From Dyadobacter fermentans DSM 18053 (GTDB lineage: Bacteria; Bacteroidota; Bacteroidia; Cytophagales; Spirosomataceae): DNA of 64,000 bases. A program made the translations under genes and the position numbers. Below the pieces are notes generated by a model. It worked only from the letters and a program-made list of their open reading frames with translations, had not been told where the DNA came from and made no database searches. The number at the start of each line of letters is the position of its first letter. Position 1 is the first letter of the stretch. Below are positions 53,817 to 62,495 of the stretch, one piece after another. The DNA is taken from assembly GCF_000023125.1 (NCBI RefSeq), contig NC_013037.1, positions 6,798,501 through 6,862,500 of the forward strand, given 5' to 3'.

Positions 53817-56477
53817 TTGCCCTGTAACTCTTCTATCTTCTTTATCATCTTGATCTTTACATTTCGTCCGATCCGACTGTTACTGTCTGTATTGTGTGTT
53901 ATTGCCATGGGCTTTGGCGAGCTCGGTGCAGCACCTTCCATTGGCATTAAGCCCGCGCCGTCGTGGGTGGTTCCGGTAACGCCCGGCGGGAAGCCAGCGG
54001 GTGCCAAAGACTTTTCCAACGGCTTTTACATTGCTTTTTCCGACACACAAACCAATCTCGATGAGCAAACGGTTTACCGGCGGGTAATCAGGCAAATCGT
54101 TTCGGAAAGCGGCGTGCAGAATGGCTCCGAAATGATCATCGCATTTGACCCTTCCTACGAGCGCCTGAATGTGCACAGCCTGATCGTCTGGCGTGACGGC
54201 GTGGCGATGTCGCGGCTCAACCTGGCTGATTTCAAAGTAATCCCCGTAGAAACGGACCGGCAGCGGTTTATTTACAACGGATACCATACCGCGTCGGTGA
54301 TCCTGAAAGACATCCGCAAAGGCGACCGCATCGAGCTCGCCTACTCGTGTACGGGCTGGAATCCGGTTTTTAAAGGGAAGTACTCCGACTTTTTCTCCTT
54401 CGCGACCGGCGATTATCTCGGACATGTGCACGTGGCCGTTCTCGCGAAAGCTGGTCGGGCGGTTTATACCAAAGACTTCAACAAACCGCCTGCCCGCAAG
54501 GAGCACACGCAGAACGGCCTGCGGATATACGAATGGGACGCGCGGAATATCAAAAGGATTTCCTACCAGGAAGACAGGCCCAGTTGGTACGACGAAACCC
54601 CTTCGGTGCAGGTTACGGAGTTTAAGAACTGGAAAGAAGTGGTCGACTGGGGATTGAATTTTTACAGCATTCCCACCGTTTCGGGCGCTTTAAAAGCGAA
54701 AGTGGATGAATGGAAACGCACCTCGGAAAGCCGCCTCGATTACATTGAAAAAGCCGTGCGTTTCGTGCAGGACGATGTGCGGTACCTCGGTATCGAAACG
54801 GGTGAAAACTCGCACAGGCCGCACAAAGCCGAGGACGTTTTCAACCAGCGGTACGGCGATTGCAAGGACAAAACACTTCTGCTTTGCGCTATTTTGAATG
54901 CCAATGGCGTCGAGGCGTCGCCGGTGCTGGTGGACACCTACAAGCGCTCGCATTTGGAAGACTACCTGCCGTCGCCCGCCGACTTTAATCATGTGGTGGC
55001 GCGGGTGCTGATGCACGATTTGGAAAACCGCGCGCCCGAGGCACGCGATTATGTGTTTGTTGACCCGACGATCGCATTGCAGGGCGGCGCGATCCCGCAG
55101 ACTTCCTTCGCTGCTTACGGTTATGGATTATTGTTGAAAGAAAGGCAAAGCAAGCTGCTCCATATGGAGGCGCAGAACCCCGGTTCGACGGAAATTACGG
55201 AGGATTTTTACCTCCCGGCGATGGGCGATACCATTTCCGGCGGCGTGTTGCAGGTGAAAACGGTGTATTTCAATCACGATGCCGAAAATTTCAGAAGCAC
55301 ATTACAGGAATCTGTGTTGTCGGAGCTTGAAGATTCGTACTTTAATTTTTACGCTGAACTTTACAAAAACAGCGGACTGGAACGCCTCGATTCGCTGGAA
55401 TTTTACGATCAGCGGGAAGCCAACAACATTTCCGTAGTCGAAAGGTACCGGCTGAACGATGCCTGGCAAGTCGGCGGACAGACGGAAAACTGGTATTTCC
55501 AGGTGCTCGGACGCATTATGTACGATCATGTGCGCACGCTGCCGGCTCGGAAGCGCAACTCGCCTGTTTTCCTCAACTACCCGACCAACATCACCTACAA
55601 GGCCCGCGTACATTTCCAGGCCGACCGCGGCGTGCCGGTGGATCAGTGGAATGTGGAGCGAATGGCTTATGATATTTCCTATAAATCGGAGTTCCTGCCC
55701 AAAGAAAAGGTATGGGAGCTAACCTATGTTTTCAAAACCAAACAAGATCACATTCCCGCTGATCAGGTTAGCCAGTACAGGGAAGACATCGAAAAGCTGA
55801 CCGGATACCTCGAACAGCGCGTCGACGATAATTCCAGTCTTTTGATCAGCTGGGGCGGGGTGAATGGGTGGATGCTTATGCTGGCATTGCTCACGGTGTT
55901 TTGCTGTTTCATCGCGGCCCGGAAGCTGGAACGCTATTCGCCCGGCGCACGTTTTCACGCCCCGGCGGCTTCGAAGAATGGATGGCTTATCCTGATCGGC
56001 ATCGTGATCGTGGCTCTTTCCGTGCTGCTCCCGCTGGGACTGATGACCGCCGAGGCGGGGTCATTCTTCACCATTGCCGAATGGGACCGCATGAATGATG
56101 CGACCGGACTGAAACGCTTCGGTTACCAGCTTTTCCTCATTCTTCAGTGTATTTTCAGTGTCGGATCGTGGTGTTATGCCATTTTTCTCTGGCGCTTGTA
56201 TGCCAAGAACCGCGATTCATTTCCTATTATTTACAGCGGTTTTATATCGCTTAACCTGGCATTCAGCATTCTTTCCGTTGTGCTCAACTATTGCTTTTCG
56301 ATACCGCAGGAGGCCAATGCATTTGCCGGCATTCCGTTTCAGATTCTCTGGACTGCCGCTCTTACTACTTATATGAACAAATCCGAGGCCGTCAGGCGCA
56401 CGTTCGTGAATACCTATGAGGATCAGCTGGGTATCCACGATCGGGAGGAAAGCGAGATGGCGGAGAATATCGAATAG
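53817..56477 (+). CDS. DUF3857/transglutaminase-like membrane protein
   Basis: 886 residues as given from a TTG at 53817; a TTG at 53850 would give a neater signal peptide, and no upstream ATG exists. Domains in order are signal; DUF3857 (about residues 55-250); and a transglutaminase-like domain with Cys349 (YGDCKDKT), His392 (FNHVVARV) and Asp416 (FVDPTI). A beta-rich segment follows, then four or five membrane helices near the C-terminus, the second starting NGWLILIGIVIV as in DUF2569. The catalytic domain should face the periplasm. The reaction (protease, amidase or cross-linking) is unknown. It is unrelated in function to the flanking genes as far as can be seen. Confidence 0.8.
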   Translation: MPCNSSIFFIILIFTFRPIRLLLSVLCVIAMGFGELGAAPSIGIKPAPSWVVPVTPGGKPAGAKDFSNGFYIAFSDTQTNLDEQTVYRRVIRQIVSESGVQNGSEMIIAFDPSYERLNVHSLIVWRDGVAMSRLNLADFKVIPVETDRQRFIYNGYHTASVILKDIRKGDRIELAYSCTGWNPVFKGKYSDFFSFATGDYLGHVHVAVLAKAGRAVYTKDFNKPPARKEHTQNGLRIYEWDARNIKRISYQEDRPSWYDETPSVQVTEFKNWKEVVDWGLNFYSIPTVSGALKAKVDEWKRTSESRLDYIEKAVRFVQDDVRYLGIETGENSHRPHKAEDVFNQRYGDCKDKTLLLCAILNANGVEASPVLVDTYKRSHLEDYLPSPADFNHVVARVLMHDLENRAPEARDYVFVDPTIALQGGAIPQTSFAAYGYGLLLKERQSKLLHMEAQNPGSTEITEDFYLPAMGDTISGGVLQVKTVYFNHDAENFRSTLQESVLSELEDSYFNFYAELYKNSGLERLDSLEFYDQREANNISVVERYRLNDAWQVGGQTENWYFQVLGRIMYDHVRTLPARKRNSPVFLNYPTNITYKARVHFQADRGVPVDQWNVERMAYDISYKSEFLPKEKVWELTYVFKTKQDHIPADQVSQYREDIEKLTGYLEQRVDDNSSLLISWGGVNGWMLMLALLTVFCCFIAARKLERYSPGARFHAPAASKNGWLILIGIVIVALSVLLPLGLMTAEAGSFFTIAEWDRMNDATGLKRFGYQLFLILQCIFSVGSWCYAIFLWRLYAKNRDSFPIIYSGFISLNLAFSILSVVLNYCFSIPQEANAFAGIPFQILWTAALTTYMNKSEAVRRTFVNTYEDQLGIHDREESEMAENIE

Positions 56478-56488
56478 AACACCAGTGT

Positions 56489-56534
56489 AAAAAGCAGAAA
56501 GCGAGACGGAAACCCGCCTCGCTTTCTGCTTTTA
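56489..56534. terminator. Strong bidirectional terminator
   Basis: A 16-bp perfect stem, 56490-56505 with 56518-56533, of the form AAAAGCAGAAAGCGAG, plus an inner CGG/CCG stem around AAAC. A and T tracts at the two ends serve both strands. It separates the DUF3857 gene from susD3, which converge. Confidence 0.9.
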
Positions 56535-56546
56535 TGCATTAAAAAA

Positions 56547-58241
56547 TCAATATCCGTCATTCTGCTGCAAATAGCCAGGCAGGTTGGACGCGCCGTCGAT
56601 GGCCGTTTGCGGGATCGGGAAGATGCGTTTCTTCACGTCTGCATTGGTTTTTTCGGTCCATTTGCCTTCATACTTGCCAAAGCGGATCATATCCGGGCGG
56701 CGCAGCATTTCCCAGTAGAACTCGAAACCGCGCTCACGGAAGAGCAGGTCGAGGGTCATGCTCGTTAATGCAGGCGGCGCGAGCGTTTTGGTACGTGAGG
56801 CACGTACGAGGTTAACGTCGGCCAGGGCACCTGCTGCGTCGTTACTTTTGCGGAGCTTGGCTTCGGCGCGCATGAGGTAAACGTCGGCCAGGCGCACGAT
56901 CACGATATCCGCTTCTCCGCGGTTACGGCCCGTGTTCGACTTGCTGCTAAACTCGTATTTCTCCACGCGGTAGCCGGTGTTATAGTTGCTGCCTGCGGTG
57001 GTGAAGTCGATCATTTCGGAGAAACTTACCGGTAAATCGGAGCGGTTTCTGGTAACGTAGGTCAGTTTACCCACTTTCAGCTTGCCGTCGGGGCAGCGGA
57101 GGAATGCGCCGTTCACGCGCAATGCGCCGTATTGCTGGCCTCTGAGAATACCGCGGTTGATCTTATAATCCGCGTCGTTCACGCAGGTGTCGGCTGCATT
57201 GGTGTAAATCGACATGTTTTGCTGGTAAAAACGCGGGTCGCGGGATGGGTCCACGGCACCGTAAGCTTGCACCCAGGTTTGGTAGAAGTCCGAAGTGATG
57301 CCCGGGCCGTCGGTACCATTGGCCGCCGGGAATTCTGCCAGCGGGAACTGGTCACCCGAGATCGAGAAATAGGCCATGCGGTTATGTCCGTTCAGATCGG
57401 CACGCTGGTCTACCGCGAAAATAAGCTCTTCGTTGGTATGGTTATCGTTGCCGAAAATCGCGAAATAATCCGGGGAAAGTTTCGCCTGGCCCGAGTTGAT
57501 CACCTTGTCGGTATACTGGATCACCTTGTCCATATCCTCCGCCTTAAAGTCGAAGGTAGGCGCGTAAATGTTACGGTACACTGCCGCATTGAGATACAAA
57601 CGTGCCAGCAAGCTCCACACGGCAGCCTGGTTGAGCCGGCCGGGGCCTACGGTAGCTTTCGGGCGCAAAACGGGTTCCACGGCCAGGAATTCGCTCTCAA
57701 TGTATTTCACAGCTTCGTCGCCGCGGATGATCTTCGAAGTCGTTCCCGGCTCCTCCTTCACGAACGCAATGCCGAATAGGTCGAGCATCACCATATTGTA
57801 GTAGGCGCGCATTCCGCGTGCTTCGGCCGTGTAAAGTGCCGTATTGGGCGAAGTGGCGGTTTTCAGGCCTTCAATGGCCGTGATACACCTTGAAATGGAT
57901 TGTACCAACTGGTTCCAGGTGTTGTTCACATTCGGGTCGGTGCTGGTGGTGTTGTGGGCGTGCAATGCGAGGTAAATGCCGTTGTCGCCCCAGTCGGTGC
58001 CGCCGCGGTAGGGAAGGATCGCCTCGTCGGTCGAGATTTCCTGCAATGCGAAGTAGGTCGTGTGCTGGAACAGGTTCGGCAGCAATGCGTACGTGGGCGC
58101 CAGCAAGCCGTTGACGGTTTCTTCTTCTGAAAGTTTCGCGCTCAGCGTTTCGTCCAGTACTTGTTCTTTCAGGTCGGTACAGGCGTTACTCAGCATGAGC
58201 AGGCCGGCCACCGTGAATATGGTTGTTAATTTCTTCTTCAT
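56547..58241 (-). CDS. SusD/RagB family nutrient-binding lipoprotein (pair 3)
   Basis: 564 residues. The lipoprotein signal ends LMLSNAC (Cys21). SusD features include YTAEARGMRAYYNMVMLDLFG, VIVRLADVYLMRAEAKLRKSNDAAGALADVNLVRASR, LFRERGFEFYWEMLRRPDMIRFG and FPIPQTAID. It is the surface lipoprotein partner of SusC3, whose stop is 10 bp upstream. The operon is preceded by two copies of the LacI operator. Confidence 0.95.
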   Translation of the reverse strand: MKKKLTTIFTVAGLLMLSNACTDLKEQVLDETLSAKLSEEETVNGLLAPTYALLPNLFQHTTYFALQEISTDEAILPYRGGTDWGDNGIYLALHAHNTTSTDPNVNNTWNQLVQSISRCITAIEGLKTATSPNTALYTAEARGMRAYYNMVMLDLFGIAFVKEEPGTTSKIIRGDEAVKYIESEFLAVEPVLRPKATVGPGRLNQAAVWSLLARLYLNAAVYRNIYAPTFDFKAEDMDKVIQYTDKVINSGQAKLSPDYFAIFGNDNHTNEELIFAVDQRADLNGHNRMAYFSISGDQFPLAEFPAANGTDGPGITSDFYQTWVQAYGAVDPSRDPRFYQQNMSIYTNAADTCVNDADYKINRGILRGQQYGALRVNGAFLRCPDGKLKVGKLTYVTRNRSDLPVSFSEMIDFTTAGSNYNTGYRVEKYEFSSKSNTGRNRGEADIVIVRLADVYLMRAEAKLRKSNDAAGALADVNLVRASRTKTLAPPALTSMTLDLLFRERGFEFYWEMLRRPDMIRFGKYEGKWTEKTNADVKKRIFPIPQTAIDGASNLPGYLQQNDGY

Positions 58242-58251
58242 GGGTCAATAA

Positions 58252-61200
58252 TTAAAATCCAAGATTGATCGAGAATATGACGGTTCTTGCTTTCGGATAG
58301 CTCAGGTAGTCGATACCGTAGGAGGTAATGCCTGCGATAGAGCGGTCGTTGCTCACCTCTGGATCGAAGCCGTTGTATTTCGTCCATACAGCCAGGTTTT
58401 GGCCGGTTACCGAAATACGGGCCGTTTGTACCCACCGGTTGATGCCCAGCTTCGCCGTGTTGAGGTTATAGCCAAGCACCAGGTTGTTCAATCTCAGGAA
58501 CGCCCCGCTTTTGAGATACCTGGTCGACACCAATGCCGCGTTGTTCACCGATTCCGATGGTTCCGAAAGCGCTTCCGGCGTCACGTTCACGCCTTTGGAA
58601 AGTTTGAGTTTGTAAAAATTCGAGTTCGCTGTGTTGTCGTACACTTTGTTGCCGGCAACGCCATTGAAATTGGCCGAAAGATCGAAGCCCTTGAAACTCA
58701 CATTACCATTGAAATTGTACATGCGGGTAGGCAATGCAGTACCGGCCACCACCCGGTCGGCGTCGTTCACGATGCCGTTTCCATCCACGTCACGGAATTT
58801 GCTGATGCCGTTTTCGTCAAAACCGATGAAGTCTTTCAGGTAGAACGAACCGATCGCCTCGCCGTTGATATAGCCGTTGATGGTCGCCGAAGTAAGCCCG
58901 GAACCCTGTGCGGAACCCGATGGAATCACGGAGTAAGGAGAGTTTTCGACGCGGTTTTTGATGAAAGTGATATTACCGCCAACTGAATACCGCAGCCCGT
59001 TTTCCAATGCATTGCGGTAGTTCAGATCTACTTCCATACCCTGGTTAATGATCTGCATGTCAGGCACGTTGGTCCAGAATGTGCCGGCTGGCTGCACCGG
59101 GTCGGCAGGGATCACTTCCAGCAGCATTTTTTCGGAAACCTTTCTGAAATAATCGACTTCCCCGCTCAAAGCACCTTTGAACAAGCCGAAATCCAAACCA
59201 ACGTCGGTTTGCTTAGACACTTCCCATTGAATGTTGGGGTTTGCCAGACGCGTGTACGTGGTACCTCCTGGATAGGTGTTGCCGCCATCAAGCGGATAAC
59301 TGGCCGATCCGGAAACGACCGAGGTAAAGCGCGCCTGGGTGATTTTCGAAGGAATTTCCTGGTTACCCGTCGATCCCCAGCCTGCACGGAGTTTCAGTTC
59401 CGAGAAAGGCGACGATTTCATGAAGGGCTCTTCGGAAATCCTCCAACCCAATGAGAATGAGGGGAATGATCCGTATTTGTTGTTCGATCCGAATTTCGAC
59501 GAACCGTCGATACGCAATGTGGCGGTAACGAGGTATTTGTCTTTGAAACCGTAGCTCGCGCGGCCGAAGAACGATTGCAGCTCATTGATCGTCGCGAACC
59601 CGCCCGGCTGGTTCAGCACCAGTGAAAGGTCCTGGCCTAGCCCAGGGTTGTAAATCGGCTCGATGTCCGAGATCGGGAATTTGTTAATGCTGAAATTCCG
59701 GCTCTGGATAAAAATGTGCTGGTACGAATGGCCTATCAATGCATTCAAACTGTGCATTTTCGAGTTCAGCGTGTAGGTCAGGTAGTTCTCGATCAGCTTG
59801 TTGGTGTTGCGCAGGCCGTAGTTTTCCAAACGGCCGATTTCCGCCGGGATTGTGCTGGGTAACAGCTGTTTGTCCTGCGTAGCCGTGGAATTGTCTATAC
59901 CGAAGTTCAGCTTGTAAACCAATCCATCGATGATTTTCACCGAAGGCGAAATGCTGGCAAGCACGCGGTTGGTCGTGAGCACTTCCTTATATTGGTTCAA
60001 TGCGAACAACGGGTTCGTGAAATCCTCATAACGGGCGATCTCGCCGTTCGCGTCGAACGGCGAATAGGTCGGGTTGATCGTGAGTGCGCTACCAATTACG
60101 TTCGGGATATTCGGACGGTTGTTTTTCGTATTGGTTGCATTCAGGTTCACGTCCAGCGTCACGCGGTCTTCAAACAGCTTTTGCGAAAGGTTCACGCGAC
60201 CGGTGTAGCGGTTTTGCTGGCTGTTTTTGAGGATACCCTGTTGCTTTTGCGAGCCGAATGAGGCGTAATAGGTCATTTTTTCGCTGCCTCCGCCGATGGA
60301 AATGTTGTGGTTATGCGTGGTAGCGGTGCGGAAAATCTCCTTCTGCCAGTCGGTATCCGCCTTGCCGTCGGCCACGGTGGCTCCCAGTTTAGCCGCTTCT
60401 GCGAGGAATTCCGGTCCCGAAAGCACGTCCATTGGCCGCGCTACATTAGAAATGCCCAGGCTACCCGAATAGGTTACTGCTGCCTGGCCCGACTTGCCTT
60501 TTTTGGTCGTGATCAGGATTACCCCGTTCGCACCGCGAGCACCGTAAATGGCTGTTGCCGAGGCATCTTTCAGTACGTCGATCGACTCAATGTCCTGCGG
60601 GTTGAGGAAGTTCAGCGGGTTGGTATCGCCGCCGGTGCCGCTGTTATCCAGCGCCATCCCGTCGACGACGAACAACGGCGTGCTGCCCGTGCGCACACCG
60701 CCCGGACCGCGTACCGTGATGTTCGTCTTGCCGCCGGGCTCGCCCGTTGCCGAGGTAATGTTCACACCCGATACCTTGCCTTGCAGCAATTGCTCGGGCG
60801 AGTTGATGATCCCTTGGTTAAACTCGGCGCTTTTCAGCGACTTCACCGAGCCGGTAATGTCTTTTTTGGTGGTGCTGCCGTAGCCGACTACCACCACCTC
60901 GCTCAGGTTGGACGCGGATTCTTTCAGTTTGACTTCAATGGAAGCCGCATTGCTTTCCGTGAGCAAAAAGTCTTTCAAAGACTGCTTTTCAAAACCGATA
61001 TAGCTGAATTCGAGGTTATAACGTGTGCCGGTTTGGAGATTGGCAAAGCTGAAAACGCCGGATTCATTAGTCGTTGCGCCTTGCTTGTTTCCGCCATCTA
61101 CGTCGGAGATGACCACGGTTACGCCGGGCAGTCCTTCGGACGAACCTTCCGTGACCACTTTGCCCGTAAGCGTTACTTCCTGCATGCGGGTCATGTTGGT

Positions 61201-61341
61201 TTCAACATGTTTTCGGGGCTGGCCTTCGGGAACCGGTATCTCGGCTGCGGCAATCGCATGGAGGCCACAAACGGCCGTCACCTGCATAAGGCAGTTTCGG
61301 AATATCCCGGTCCTGACTGATAGAGTCGAAGTTTTTCTCAT
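58252..61341 (-). CDS. SusC/RagA family TonB-linked outer membrane protein (pair 3)
   Basis: 1029 residues. The signal peptide is followed by a CarboxypepD_reg-like domain (LTGKVVTEGSSEGLPGVTVVISD) and the SusC motif LSEVVVVGYGSTTKKDITGSVKSL. The plug contains ITVRGPGGVRTGSTPLFVVDGMAL and IDVLKDASATAIYGARGANGVILITTKKG, and the barrel ends TVIFSINLGF. Two TGCAAACGTTTGAA sites at 61484-61517, about 145-175 bp before the start, are identical to the operator in front of iolB. The inferred ligand is therefore inositol-containing, for example an inositol glycoside. Confidence 0.95.
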   Translation of the reverse strand: MRKTSTLSVRTGIFRNCLMQVTAVCGLHAIAAAEIPVPEGQPRKHVETNMTRMQEVTLTGKVVTEGSSEGLPGVTVVISDVDGGNKQGATTNESGVFSFANLQTGTRYNLEFSYIGFEKQSLKDFLLTESNAASIEVKLKESASNLSEVVVVGYGSTTKKDITGSVKSLKSAEFNQGIINSPEQLLQGKVSGVNITSATGEPGGKTNITVRGPGGVRTGSTPLFVVDGMALDNSGTGGDTNPLNFLNPQDIESIDVLKDASATAIYGARGANGVILITTKKGKSGQAAVTYSGSLGISNVARPMDVLSGPEFLAEAAKLGATVADGKADTDWQKEIFRTATTHNHNISIGGGSEKMTYYASFGSQKQQGILKNSQQNRYTGRVNLSQKLFEDRVTLDVNLNATNTKNNRPNIPNVIGSALTINPTYSPFDANGEIARYEDFTNPLFALNQYKEVLTTNRVLASISPSVKIIDGLVYKLNFGIDNSTATQDKQLLPSTIPAEIGRLENYGLRNTNKLIENYLTYTLNSKMHSLNALIGHSYQHIFIQSRNFSINKFPISDIEPIYNPGLGQDLSLVLNQPGGFATINELQSFFGRASYGFKDKYLVTATLRIDGSSKFGSNNKYGSFPSFSLGWRISEEPFMKSSPFSELKLRAGWGSTGNQEIPSKITQARFTSVVSGSASYPLDGGNTYPGGTTYTRLANPNIQWEVSKQTDVGLDFGLFKGALSGEVDYFRKVSEKMLLEVIPADPVQPAGTFWTNVPDMQIINQGMEVDLNYRNALENGLRYSVGGNITFIKNRVENSPYSVIPSGSAQGSGLTSATINGYINGEAIGSFYLKDFIGFDENGISKFRDVDGNGIVNDADRVVAGTALPTRMYNFNGNVSFKGFDLSANFNGVAGNKVYDNTANSNFYKLKLSKGVNVTPEALSEPSESVNNAALVSTRYLKSGAFLRLNNLVLGYNLNTAKLGINRWVQTARISVTGQNLAVWTKYNGFDPEVSNDRSIAGITSYGIDYLSYPKARTVIFSINLGF

Positions 61342-61483
61342 AGTCGTGGATTATTGGATTTTACGGTGAATAGTAATGAGGACGTTGATTGATTTTTAGT
61401 CATAAGAGGAAAATTTAAGGTCTTGAAATACAAGATTACAATTGTATTTTTAAAATAATTAATTGAAATAAGTTTATATCTAA

Positions 61484-61497
61484 TGCAAACGTTTGAA
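61484..61497. promoter_or_regulatory. LacI-type operator 1 upstream of susC3
   Basis: TGCAAACGTTTGAA, perfect palindrome CAAACGTTTG at 61486-61495. It is identical over 14 bases to the iolB/lacI site and lies 20 bp (two helical turns) from the next copy. Confidence 0.75.
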
Positions 61498-61503
61498 ATT
61501 CTG

Positions 61504-61517
61504 TGCAAACGTTTGAA
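61504..61517. promoter_or_regulatory. LacI-type operator 2 upstream of susC3
   Basis: TGCAAACGTTTGAA again, with the palindrome at 61506-61515. Its match to the iolB/lacI site extends to 19 bases (TGCAAACGTTTGAAAAAAT), which argues against chance. Confidence 0.75.
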
Positions 61518-61749
61518 AAAATATGAAGATTAATTTGGATGAAATTGATAACTATCGTCAGGGTGTAGGAATAATGATTTTAAATCGTCCCAAAGTCTAA
61601 TCGGGAAAAGAAAAGTTGCATTAAAGCCACATTTCAGGACCAAAAATGGGATCGGCAGAAAGAATAAACGCAGGAATGCGGATTAAGGAATTGTTAAATC
61701 ATCGCACAGGAATAGGACGCGGGAAGGGAAATCGAGTAGGGGACGGCGG

Positions 61750-61983
61750 TTAGGCGGCGCTATCGGAAATGACAACTTTCAGGGTTAATCCACGAGATTT
61801 CAGCAGTTCATCGAGCTCTTGCTGATGTTCGGCTAGCAGTTCTTCATATTGCCTGACGATTAAGCCTGAGTCACCCCCATCGCGATGCATTTGCAGGGTC
61901 TGATTGGTTAGCGCTACGAGTTCGATGAGCCGCGTTACGCGCAAACCCCAGTCTTCCAGATCTTCAATCATTTCTAGCTCCAT
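61750..61983 (-). CDS. Small coiled-coil protein paired with a DUF6932 gene
   Basis: 77 residues, acidic and helical (LEMIEDLEDWGLRVTRLIELVALTNQTLQM, IVRQYEELLAEHQQELDELLKSRG) with heptad spacing typical of a coiled coil. No known domain or signal peptide. It starts 3 bp after the stop of the DUF6932 gene, so the two are an operon and may form a complex. Function unknown; a partner or antitoxin-like role is possible. Confidence 0.6.
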   Translation of the reverse strand: MELEMIEDLEDWGLRVTRLIELVALTNQTLQMHRDGGDSGLIVRQYEELLAEHQQELDELLKSRGLTLKVVISDSAA

Positions 61984-61986
61984 GAC

Positions 61987-62451
61987 TCAATAGTTTAGCT
62001 GTATAAATCCTTTTGATTGCCTTTTCCGGGAGTCCTTGGCAAACTCGTGTCTCCATTGGATAGAGTCCATCTGAGTGTAAATAAACTCTTTGCGATCCAT
62101 CGGATAGTTTTTTACATAGTAACCGTCCAAACGCAGACTTCGGTCACGGCTTAAAACTCGAAGACTATTCAGCAGGTTCTCGTTCCTGCTGAAAGTTGCG
62201 GAGTCAATAAATGTCACAAAGTCAATGTCGCCAGGGTTGAGTTTCCTGGTTACGAAACTGCCATCTATCCACTGGTGAAAGCCCGTGCCGATAATGGCAA
62301 TCAACGTTTCCATGTACACAGAAAAGTTTTCGAAAATCAGCCGCCTTGTTTCAGAGTGCGGAAATGCATCCACAAACTCCGCCTTGAACGTAAACCAGTC
62401 AGTTTGTATAACGTCGTACGGCTTCAAGTTGCCGCTGATATCAAATTGCAA
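61987..62451 (-). CDS. DUF6932 nucleotidyltransferase-like protein
   Basis: 154 residues from a TTG at 62451; the reading frame is closed by a stop 15-18 bases further out and no ATG lies before the conserved region. The motif WIDGSFVTRKLNPGDIDFVTFID is the GS...DxD pattern of the nucleotidyltransferase fold, as in DUF6932 proteins. It is preceded by the helical N-terminal region (WFTFKAEFVDAFPHSETRRLIFENF). It is coupled to a 77-residue coiled-coil gene. Possible roles include a minimal nucleotidyltransferase of toxin-antitoxin type; the substrate is unknown. Confidence 0.65.
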   Translation of the reverse strand: MQFDISGNLKPYDVIQTDWFTFKAEFVDAFPHSETRRLIFENFSVYMETLIAIIGTGFHQWIDGSFVTRKLNPGDIDFVTFIDSATFSRNENLLNSLRVLSRDRSLRLDGYYVKNYPMDRKEFIYTQMDSIQWRHEFAKDSRKRQSKGFIQLNY

Positions 62452-62495
62452 ATCGTGTGTGAATTTTTAGTTTAAAGATAACCAAAAATAAAACA

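Larger units (their letters stand above)
61342..61749. other. Control region upstream of susC3
   Basis: About 408 bp, AT-rich near the operators and more GC-rich beyond them. It contains the two operator sites and the susC3 leader. No -33/-7 pair with good spacing is evident. The far half (61520-61749) shows no gene, repeat or hairpin that I can support. Confidence 0.5.
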
